Below, one piece after another: positions 18,119 to 23,812 of a DNA stretch of 23,812 bases (its first letter is position 1; each line of letters opens with the position of its first letter). Where the stretch lies: NCBI RefSeq assembly GCF_001945665.1, contig NZ_CP015790.1, forward strand, positions 1 through 23,812, in the 5' to 3' direction. The notes beneath the pieces were generated by a model. It was not told where the DNA came from. It did not search any database and saw only the letters and a list, made by a program, of their open reading frames with translations. Made by a program: the position numbers and the translations under genes. This stretch comes from Borreliella mayonii. Its GTDB lineage: Bacteria; Spirochaetota; Spirochaetia; Borreliales; Borreliaceae.

Positions 18119-19343
18119 TTTTCACCCCATCCTTATGATTGGCATGAGCATCATTAGCAACAGCAAATTTTCCATTCTTAGCCATACCCCGCAGCACAAT
18201 AGCAGCAGCAACCTTACTATTCTGATTCATACCACCATTACCAAAAGCACCATTACCCTGATCTGCCCCAATAGCAGCCGAAATCGGATTATTAGCCTGA
18301 TCAGCAGCAGCACCAGCACCAGCAGCACCATCACCATTCTTTCCAGCAGCATCAACAATCTCTTTTAATATCTGCTCACCACTAACTGCATTTATAGCCC
18401 CAGCCGCTTTCTGTGCGTGTGCATCACTAGCACCCTGGTCAGCAGCCCCAGAGAATAAATGCCCCGCATCCGCATTACCAGTCCCAGTAGCATTCCCATC
18501 ACTAGCAGCTTTTAACAATTCTTTCTTCTCCTTACCAGCAGCCTTACCAGCAGTAGCCTCAGCAGCATCAACAATCGCCTTCATCCCCTTAGCAATCCCC
18601 TGAACACTGCTTGCATCAGCTGCACCAGCACCAGCACCAGCAGCATTAGCATTCACAACATTCCCAATCGAAGTATCACCACCACTAGCTGCCTTAGCAG
18701 CCTTATTAGCAGTCTCAGTAATCGTCTCAACAGCACTTTTCACCCCATCCTTATGATTGGCATGATGAGCATCAGCAACAGCAAATTTTCCATTCTTAGC
18801 CATACCCCGCAGCACAATAGCAGCAGCAACCTTACTATTCTGATTCATATTACCACCAGCAGCAAAAGCACCACCAGCCTGAGCTGCCCCAATAGCAGCC
18901 GAAATCGGATTAGTAGCAGCAGCAGCCTGCTGACCAGCACCAGCACCACTCTTTCCAGCAGCATCAACAATCTCTTTTAATATCTGCTCACCACTAACTG
19001 CATTTATAGCCCCAGCCGCTTTCTGTGCTTGTGCATTATCAGCACCCTGGTCAGCAGCCCCAGAGAATAAATGCCCCGCATTCGCATTACCAATCCCAGT
19101 GTCACTAGCAGCTTTTAACAATTCTTTCTTCTCCTTACCAGCAGCCTTACCAGCAGTAGCCTCAGCAGCATCAACAATCGCCTTCATCCCCTTAGCAATC
19201 CCCTTAACACTGCTTGCATCAGCTGCACCAGCACCAGCAGCAGCCCTCACAACATTTCCAATCGAAGTATCACCACCACTAGCTGCCTTAGCAGCTTCCT
19301 TAGCAGCTTCCTTAGCAGCATCAGCAATCGCCTTCAACAGCAC
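18096..19343 (-). CDS. vls silent cassettes c5-c6 (fused frame)
   Basis: c5 (18731-19337) and c6 (18113-18730) are joined in frame through SAVETITETANK. c5 begins with a duplicated KEAAKEAAKAAS, one repeat longer than c1-c4, and has SSVKGIAKGM instead of SSVQGIAKGM. c6 has the variable block ADQGNGAFGNGG and c5 has AGKSGAGAGQQ. Short blocks matching both are seen in the expressed vlsE. Confidence 0.85.
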   Translation of the reverse strand: MLLKAIADAAKEAAKEAAKAASGGDTSIGNVVRAAAGAGAADASSVKGIAKGMKAIVDAAEATAGKAAGKEKKELLKAASDTGIGNANAGHLFSGAADQGADNAQAQKAAGAINAVSGEQILKEIVDAAGKSGAGAGQQAAAATNPISAAIGAAQAGGAFAAGGNMNQNSKVAAAIVLRGMAKNGKFAVADAHHANHKDGVKSAVETITETANKAAKAASGGDTSIGNVVNANAAGAGAGAADASSVQGIAKGMKAIVDAAEATAGKAAGKEKKELLKAASDGNATGTGNADAGHLFSGAADQGASDAHAQKAAGAINAVSGEQILKEIVDAAGKNGDGAAGAGAAADQANNPISAAIGADQGNGAFGNGGMNQNSKVAAAIVLRGMAKNGKFAVANDAHANHKDGVKSAVEGDC

Positions 19344-19959
19344 TTTTCACCCCATCCTTATGATTGTCATGAGCAGCATTAGTAACAGCAAATTTTCCAT
19401 TCTTAGCCATACCCCGCAGCACAATAGCAGCAGCAACCTTACTATTCTGATTCATATTACCACCATCAGCAAAAGCACCACCATTACCCTCAGCTGCCCC
19501 AATAGCAGCCGAAATCGGATTAGTAGCCGCAGCAGCAGCAGCACCATCACCATCACCATTCTTTCCAGCAGCATCAACAATCTCTTTTAATATCTGCTCA
19601 CCACTAACTGCATTTATAGCCCCAGCCGCTTTCTGTGCTTGTGCATTATTAGCACCCTGGTTAGCAGCCCCAGAGAATAAATGCCCCGCATTCGCATTAT
19701 CAGTCCCAGTAGCAGTCCCAGTGTCACTAGCAGCTTTTAATAATTCTTTCTTCTCCTTACTACCAGCAGCCTTACCAGCAGTAGCCTCAGCAGCATCAAC
19801 AATCGCCTTCATCCCCTTAGCAATCCCCTGAACACTGCTTGCATCAGCTACACCAGCAGCACCAGCATTAGCATTCACAACATTCCCAATTGAAGTATCA
19901 CCACCACTAGCTGCCTTAGCAGCCTCCTTAGCAGCATCAGCAATCGCCTTCAACAGCAC
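19321..19959 (-). CDS. vls silent cassette c4
   Basis: A single cassette (19338-19953) with frame-shifting junctions. Its 5' end is of the KEAAKAAS type shared with c1-c3 and vlsE. It is the only silent cassette I found with the longer block SDTGTATGTDN, and it has VTNAAHDNHK near the 3' end. Both features reappear (nearly) in vlsE, so c4 is a likely donor. Confidence 0.87.
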   Translation of the reverse strand: MLLKAIADAAKEAAKAASGGDTSIGNVVNANAGAAGVADASSVQGIAKGMKAIVDAAEATAGKAAGSKEKKELLKAASDTGTATGTDNANAGHLFSGAANQGANNAQAQKAAGAINAVSGEQILKEIVDAAGKNGDGDGAAAAAATNPISAAIGAAEGNGGAFADGGNMNQNSKVAAAIVLRGMAKNGKFAVTNAAHDNHKDGVKSAVEGDC

Positions 19960-20569
19960 TTTTCACCCCATCCTTTTGATTGGCATGATCAGCATTAGCA
20001 ACAGCAAATTTTCCATTCTTAGCCATACCCCGCAGCACAATAGCAGCAGCAACCTTACTATTCTGATTCATATTACCACCATTACCAAAAGCAGCACCAT
20101 CACCCTGATCTGCCCCAATAGCAGCCGAAATCGGATTAGTAGCCGCAGCAGCCTGCTGACCAGCAGCACCATCACCACTCTTCTCAGCAGCATCAACAAT
20201 CTCTTTTAATATCTGCTCACCACTAACTGCATTTATAGCCCCAGCCGCTTTCTGTGCTTGTGCATTATCAGCACCCTGGTTAGCAGCCCCAGAGAATAAA
20301 TGCCCCGCATCCGCATTATCAGTCCCAGTGTCACTAGCAGCTTTTAACAATTCTTTCTTCTCCTCCTTACTACCAGCAGCCTTACCAGCAGTAGCCTCAG
20401 CAGCATCAACAATCGCCTTCATCCCCTTAGCAATCCCCTTAACACTGCTTGCATCAGCTACACCAGCACCAGCAGCAGCCCTCACAACATTTCCAATCGA
20501 AGTATTGTCACCATCACTAGCTGCCTTAGCAGCTTCCTTAGCAGCATCAGCAATCGCCTTCAACAGCAC
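19937..20569 (-). CDS. vls silent cassette c3
   Basis: A single cassette (19954-20563) with frame-shifting junctions and a KEAAKAAS 5' end. Distinctive blocks are SDGDNTSIGNVVRAAAGAGV (one codon longer than others before TSIG) and GADQGDGAAFGNGGN. It is a silent donor without start signals. Confidence 0.85.
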   Translation of the reverse strand: MLLKAIADAAKEAAKAASDGDNTSIGNVVRAAAGAGVADASSVKGIAKGMKAIVDAAEATAGKAAGSKEEKKELLKAASDTGTDNADAGHLFSGAANQGADNAQAQKAAGAINAVSGEQILKEIVDAAEKSGDGAAGQQAAAATNPISAAIGADQGDGAAFGNGGNMNQNSKVAAAIVLRGMAKNGKFAVANADHANQKDGVKSAVEGDC

Positions 20570-21173
20570 TTTTCACCCCATCCTTTTGATTGGCATGAGC
20601 AGCATCAGCAACAGCAAATTTTCCATCCTTAGCCATACCCCGCAGCACAATAGCAGCAGCAACCTTACTATTCTGATTCATATTACCATTACCAGCAGTA
20701 AAAGCAGCACCAGCCTGAGCTGCCCCAATAGCAGCCGAAATCGGATTATTAGCAGCAGCAGCCTGCTGACCAGCACCATCACCACTCTTCTCAGCAGCAT
20801 CAACAATCTCTTTTAATATCTGCTCACCACTAACTGCATTTATAGCCCCAGCCGCTTTCTGTGCTTGTGCATTATTAGCACCCTGGTTAGCAGCCCCAGA
20901 GAATAAATGCCCCGCATCCGCATTATCAGTCCCAGTAGCACTAGCAGCTTTTAACAATTCTTTCTTCTCCTCCTTACTACCAGCAGCCTTACCAGCAGTA
21001 GCCTCAGCAGCATCAACAATCGCCTTCATCCCCTTAGCAATCCCCTTAACACTGCTTGCATCAGCTACACCAGCACCAGCATTAGCATTCACAACATTCC
21101 CAATCGAAGTATCACCACCACTAGCTGCCTTAGCAGCCTCCTTAGCAGCATCAGCAATCGCCTTCAACAGCAC
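20547..21173 (-). CDS. vls silent cassette c2
   Basis: A single cassette (20564-21167) with frame-shifting junctions and a KEAAKAAS 5' end, SSVKGIAKGM framework variant, and variable blocks NANAGAGVADAS, SATGTDNADAG, GDGAGQQAAAANN and AAQAGAAFTAGNGN. It is a silent donor, lying directly downstream of the long c1 frame with a 23-bp frame overlap. Confidence 0.85.
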   Translation of the reverse strand: MLLKAIADAAKEAAKAASGGDTSIGNVVNANAGAGVADASSVKGIAKGMKAIVDAAEATAGKAAGSKEEKKELLKAASATGTDNADAGHLFSGAANQGANNAQAQKAAGAINAVSGEQILKEIVDAAEKSGDGAGQQAAAANNPISAAIGAAQAGAAFTAGNGNMNQNSKVAAAIVLRGMAKDGKFAVADAAHANQKDGVKSAVEGDC

Positions 21174-22152
21174 TTTTCACCCCATCCTTATGATTGGCAT
21201 GAGCAGCATCAACAGCAAATTTTCCATCCTTAGCCATACCCCGCAGCACAATAGCAGCAGCAACCTTACTATTCTGATTCATACCACCACCAGCAGCAGT
21301 AAAAGCACCATTACCCTGAGCTGCCCCAATAGCAGCCGAAATCGGATTAGTAGCAGCAGCAGCCTGCTGACCACCAGCAGCACCACTCTTCTCAGCAGCA
21401 TCAACAATCTCTTTTAATATCTGCTCACCACTAACTGCATTTATAGCCCCAGCCGCTTTCTGTGCTTGTGCATTATTAGCACCCTGGTTAGCAGCCCCAG
21501 AGAATAAATGCCCCGCATCCGCATTATCAGTCCCAGTGTCACTAGCAGCTTTTAACAATTCTTTCTTCTCCTCCTTACTACCAGCAGCCTTACCAGCAGT
21601 AGCCTCAGCAGCATCAACAATCGCCTTCATCCCCTTAGCAATCCCCTGAACACTGCTTGCATCAGCTGCACCAGCAGCAGCAGCATCACTCACAACATTT
21701 CCAATCGAAGTATCACCACCACTAGCTGCCTTAGCAGCCTCCTTAGCAGCATCAGCAATCGCCTTCAACATTTCGCTAATTTCTTTGATAGCACTATCAA
21801 CAGCATTACCTGCATCATTTGCAGTGTCATTTCCAGTTTTGCCTGTAGTGCCTTCCCCATTTCCTTTAGGCAAACTAGCAAGGCTGGAAATTGTTGTTTC
21901 TAGTTTTGTAGCTATTGAGGTAAAATATTTTTGTACTTCGGATTTTTTTGGATCTGCTTTTAGTCCAAATGCATCTGCAACTAATCCTCCAAAAGAGGTA
22001 AACACATCTAAGAATCCATTACCTAATTTTATAATTGACTGGTAAAATTCTTTTTCTGGGTCGTTTGTATTAGAAACTTCTCCAGCATTGCTCTTACAGT
22101 TGATAAAAACAATGAAAGCAGTCAATAATATTACACTTGAAATTTTTTTCAT
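21151..22152 (-). CDS. vlsE-like gene carrying cassette c1, with complete 5' end but no vlsE C-terminus
   Basis: This encodes 333 residues. Residues 1-128 are identical to VlsE at 22589-23719: signal peptide, lipobox FINC with Cys19, invariant N-terminal domain. Cassette c1 (21168-21768) follows. The protein then ends SAVEGDC at the junction with c2, so the roughly 40-residue VlsE C-terminal domain is absent. ATG 22150-22152 has the same AAGGAGA ribosome site as vlsE, but sequence further upstream is unlike that of vlsE. A possible promoter (TAGACA and TATTAT/TATAAA-like boxes) lies at about 22165-22200. It may be an expressible truncated VlsE, or a silent duplicate made by inverted duplication. 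It faces away from vlsE across the palindrome. Confidence 0.85.
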   Translation of the reverse strand: MKKISSVILLTAFIVFINCKSNAGEVSNTNDPEKEFYQSIIKLGNGFLDVFTSFGGLVADAFGLKADPKKSEVQKYFTSIATKLETTISSLASLPKGNGEGTTGKTGNDTANDAGNAVDSAIKEISEMLKAIADAAKEAAKAASGGDTSIGNVVSDAAAAGAADASSVQGIAKGMKAIVDAAEATAGKAAGSKEEKKELLKAASDTGTDNADAGHLFSGAANQGANNAQAQKAAGAINAVSGEQILKEIVDAAEKSGAAGGQQAAAATNPISAAIGAAQGNGAFTAAGGGMNQNSKVAAAIVLRGMAKDGKFAVDAAHANHKDGVKSAVEGDC

Positions 22153-22164
22153 ATTAGTCTCCTT

Positions 22165-22200
22165 TTATTTTTTATAATAATTGAAATAAATTAATGTCTA
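22165..22200 (-). promoter_or_regulatory. Candidate promoter of the c1 vlsE-like gene
   Basis: On the minus strand, TTAGACATT is followed about 17-18 bp later by TTATTATAAAA and then the AAGGAGA ribosome site and ATG. The boxes are plausible sigma-70 type but AT-rich chance matches are common here. The rest of the 22200-22421 spacer shows no gene. Confidence 0.3.
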
Positions 22201-22421
22201 ATTGTTTTTTAATTAAATTGAGTTAGCTAGTTTTTTTATCATTAAATTTATAAAACATTTATCTATCTTTTTAATTAATTTATAAGATGATTAAATAAAA
22301 AGTATATTATTTTTGTTTACTATTTAATGAAAAAGTTTAAAATATTTGGATTTTCTTTATTGATTCATTCTTTTGTATGGAAATAGTTTATTAAATTAAT
22401 ATTACGATGGTGGTGGGAGTC

Positions 22422-22543
22422 AATTAAACTTTAACAAGTGTGCATGTAAAATAATAGTAAAACTTTCTCTCATATTCTTTTTAAAAAGAATATGAGAGAA
22501 AGTTTTACTATTATTTTACATGCACACTTGTTAAAGTTTAATT
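22422..22543. repeat. 122-bp perfect palindrome between the silent array and vlsE
   Basis: The arms 22422-22482 and 22483-22543 are exact reverse complements over all 61 bp, with no spacer (centre TTTTT|AAAAA). A long inverted repeat at this position is a known feature of vls loci, with arms of about 51 bp in strain B31 as I recall. It may extrude as a cruciform, mark the start of the conversion zone, or block transcription between the opposing units. Its right edge reaches the -35 region of vlsE. Confidence 0.92.
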
Positions 22544-22583
22544 TTTGAGTTAATATGATAACTTATACTTTTCATTAAGGAGA
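22531..22583 (+). promoter_or_regulatory. vlsE promoter region and ribosome binding site
   Basis: Candidates for the -10 box are TATGAT (22554-22559), with TTAAAG (22531-22536) 17 bp upstream as -35, or TATACT (22564-22569) without a good -35. The first choice puts the -35 inside the right arm of the palindrome. AAGGAGA (22577-22583) is the ribosome site, about 6 nt before the ATG. Confidence 0.45.
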
Positions 22584-22588
22584 CTAAT

Positions 22589-23719
22589 ATGAAAAAAATT
22601 TCAAGTGTAATATTATTGACTGCTTTCATTGTTTTTATCAACTGTAAGAGCAATGCTGGAGAAGTTTCTAATACAAACGACCCAGAAAAAGAATTTTACC
22701 AGTCAATTATAAAATTAGGTAATGGATTCTTAGATGTGTTTACCTCTTTTGGAGGATTAGTTGCAGATGCATTTGGACTAAAAGCAGATCCAAAAAAATC
22801 CGAAGTACAAAAATATTTTACCTCAATAGCTACAAAACTAGAAACAACAATTTCCAGCCTTGCTAGTTTGCCTAAAGGAAATGGGGAAGGCACTACAGGC
22901 AAAACTGGAAATGACACTGCAAATGATGCAGGTAATGCTGTTGATAGTGCTATCAAAGAAATTAGCGAAATGTTGAAGGCGATTGCTGATGCTGCTAAGG
23001 AGGCTGCTAAGGCAGCTAGTGGTGGTGATACTTCGATTGGAAATGTTGTGAGTGATGCTGCTGCTGCTGGTGCAGCTGATGCAAGCAGTGTTCAGGGGAT
23101 TGCTAAGGGGATGAAGGCGATTGTTGATGCTGCTGAGGCTACTGCTGGTAAGGCTGCTGGTAGTAAGGAGGAGAAGAAAGAATTGTTAAAAGCTGCTAGT
23201 GACACTGGGACTGCTACTGGGACTGATAATGCGGATGCGGGGCATTTATTCTCTGGGGCTGCTAACCAGGGTGCTAATAATGCACAAGCACAGAAAGCGG
23301 CTGGGGCTATAAATGCAGTTAGTGGTGAGCAGATATTAAAAGAGATTGTTGATGCTGCTGGAAAGAGTGGTGCTGCTGGTGGTCAGCAGGCTGCTGCTGC
23401 TACTAATCCGATTTCGGCTGCTATTGGGGCAGATCAGGGTAATGGTGCTTTTACTGCTGCTGGTGGTGGTATGAATCAGAATAGTAAGGTTGCTGCTGCT
23501 ATTGTGCTGCGGGGTATGGCTAAGGATGGAAAATTTGCTGTTACTAATGCTGCTCATGCCAATCATAAGGATGGGGTGAAAAGTGCTGTTGAGAGTGGTG
23601 TTAACAAGACTATTCTAGCATTGACAGGTATCGTAAAAGAGGCTGTTGATGCTGGTCTAAAAACCATTGTGACTGCCGTTAAATCAGCTGGTGGTGATAA
23701 TACTAAGGCAAAGAATTGA
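22589..23719 (+). CDS. vlsE: VlsE, variable surface lipoprotein (expression site)
   Basis: This encodes 376 residues and is exported by a lipoprotein signal peptide (lipobox FINC, Cys19) to the outer surface, where it varies during mammalian infection to escape antibody. Residues 20-128 form the constant N-terminal domain (FYQSIIKLGNGFLDVFTSFG). The cassette region is about 129-335, with six variable stretches among constant blocks. The conserved region matching diagnostic IR6/C6 is at about 295-318 (KVAAAIVLRGMAKDGKFAV). Residues 336-376 form the constant C-terminal domain (TILALTGIVKEAVDAGLKTI). Short TTGA matches (ATGTTGAAG and GCTGTTGAG) bound the cassette, much shorter than the 17-bp repeats I recall for B31. 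It is followed by a terminator, with the telomere 93 bp past the stop. Confidence 0.95.
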   Translation: MKKISSVILLTAFIVFINCKSNAGEVSNTNDPEKEFYQSIIKLGNGFLDVFTSFGGLVADAFGLKADPKKSEVQKYFTSIATKLETTISSLASLPKGNGEGTTGKTGNDTANDAGNAVDSAIKEISEMLKAIADAAKEAAKAASGGDTSIGNVVSDAAAAGAADASSVQGIAKGMKAIVDAAEATAGKAAGSKEEKKELLKAASDTGTATGTDNADAGHLFSGAANQGANNAQAQKAAGAINAVSGEQILKEIVDAAGKSGAAGGQQAAAATNPISAAIGADQGNGAFTAAGGGMNQNSKVAAAIVLRGMAKDGKFAVTNAAHANHKDGVKSAVESGVNKTILALTGIVKEAVDAGLKTIVTAVKSAGGDNTKAKN

Positions 23720-23743
23720 GCTGTAGAATAGAATATACTTTAC

Positions 23744-23772
23744 AAGTTTAGAGGTAAATCACCTCTAAACTT
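23744..23772 (+). terminator. vlsE terminator
   Basis: AAGTTTAGAGGT (23744-23755) is the exact reverse complement of ACCTCTAAACTT (23761-23772), with a 5-nt loop and AT-rich sequence after it. It lies 25 bp past the vlsE stop and ends 40 bp from the plasmid end, so it would stop vlsE transcription before the telomere. Confidence 0.7.
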
Positions 23773-23777
23773 ATTTA

Positions 23778-23812
23778 TATTAATTAATATTTAAACTAAA
23801 AAATAATAAACT
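23778..23812. other. Right hairpin telomere of the linear plasmid
   Basis: Read inward from the end, the sequence is AGTTTATTATTTTTTAGTTT and then AAATATTAATT. TTAGTTTA occupies bases 14-21 from the end, exactly where TTAGTATA sits at the left end. This supports the window ending at, or within a base or two of, the true telomere. It is more diverged than the left telomere. Confidence 0.6.

Larger units (their letters stand above)
7118..21768 (-). repeat. vls silent cassette array, 24 cassettes
   Basis: A head-to-tail array of 24 units (c1 next to vlsE to c24 next to the replication gene). I counted them by the single copy per unit of KVAAAIVLRGMAK and checked by the junction TTCAACAGCACTTTT or CTCAACAGCACTTTT. 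Unit length is mostly 604-628 bp, with 556 bp for c19, while c24 is cut short at its 3' end. Units share framework blocks (SSVQGIAKGMKAIVDAAEA, AGHLFS, INAVSGEQILKEIVDAA, PISAAIGA) and differ in about six short variable regions, as known for VlsE. They act as unidirectional donors for gene conversion into vlsE. The array is much richer in GC than its flanks. Confidence 0.93.
21168..23588. repeat. vlsE: Large inverted repeat: c1 gene and vlsE, arms of about 1 kb
   Basis: The arms are 21168-22164 (997 bp) and 22577-23588 (1012 bp), facing away from each other around a 412-bp centre. The 15-bp length difference is accounted for by 12 bp (TATG block) and 3 bp (VTNAAH against VDAAH). At protein level the only other differences I see are AEKS/AGKS and GAAQ/GADQ. 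The antisense frames across the N-terminal region also translate identically, so DNA identity there is very high. Confidence 0.85.

Noticed and set aside
7743..21417. Series of plus-strand frames of 75-163 codons, rich in Ser/Thr/Ile, one per cassette
   Set aside because: They are the antisense of the conserved cassette framework, repeat once per cassette, and have no start signals. The same shadow appears antisense to vlsE.
7118..21768. CRISPR array
   Set aside because: The regular repeats are about 0.6-kb coding cassettes, not short direct repeats with unique spacers, and there are no cas genes.
21151..22152. c1 gene as a pure assembly fold-back of vlsE
   Set aside because: It is not a perfect mirror: c1 differs from vlsE by 15 bp of indels and at least two substitutions, and has different upstream and downstream sequence. 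An artefact should be identical, though long-read confirmation is still needed.
22404..22420. G-quadruplex upstream of vlsE in GATGGTGGTGGGAG
   Set aside because: Only three short G runs are present, so it does not meet the usual four-run pattern.
1..23812. tRNA, rRNA or insertion sequences
   Set aside because: I saw no tRNA-like fold, no rRNA sequence and no transposase motif. The only repeats are the vls cassettes and hairpins.

Overview
The window looks like one complete linear plasmid of a Lyme-group Borrelia (Borreliella). Three things support this: very AT-rich flanks, a full PF57/62-PF50-PF32-PF49 plasmid maintenance operon, and a vls antigenic-variation locus. Both ends resemble Borrelia hairpin telomeres, with TTAGTATA at bases 14-21 from the left end and TTAGTTTA at the same offset from the right end. 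The layout matches the lp28-1 class of vls plasmids. The VlsE sequence differs enough from the B. burgdorferi B31 protein as I remember it that I would look among the other Lyme-group species, but I cannot name one from sequence alone.

Left part (1-3.9 kb): telomere, AT-rich subtelomeric DNA, two small unproven ORFs, and decayed genes. The decayed genes are a plus-strand PF57/62 fragment with one frameshift and a minus-strand TRAP-T/TatT-like gene broken by at least two frameshifts. One intact PFam54/P35-like lipoprotein gene follows, with a TTG start and a 33-bp palindrome just upstream. Several long perfect hairpins separate these units.

Maintenance operon (4.0-7.04 kb, minus strand): PF57/62 (replication), PF50, PF32 (ParA ATPase) and PF49. 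The genes are overlapping or separated by 30 bp or less, each with a good ribosome binding site. The operon's upstream region holds a pair of 13-bp direct repeats at 22-bp spacing plus an 8-bp inverted repeat, and it abuts the end of the vls array.

vls locus (7.12-23.72 kb): 24 silent cassettes of about 0.55-0.63 kb, all on the minus strand, followed by a 122-bp perfect palindrome and then the expression gene vlsE on the plus strand, running to a terminator and the right telomere. I number cassettes c1 (next to vlsE) to c24 (next to the partition genes). The cassettes supply sequence for gene conversion into vlsE, which encodes the surface lipoprotein. c1 is unusual: it carries the entire vlsE 5' region (RBS, signal peptide, lipobox, invariant N-terminus), so vlsE and c1 form two near-identical arms of about 1 kb facing away from the palindrome.

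The most notable observations are this head-to-head vlsE/c1 pair; a tandem duplication of five cassettes with a period of about 3.07 kb; two kinds of cassette junction that differ by one base and so change the reading frame; a vlsE sequence readable as c1 with small patches matching c4, c5 and c6; and variable regions written almost only in GNT/ANT-type codons.
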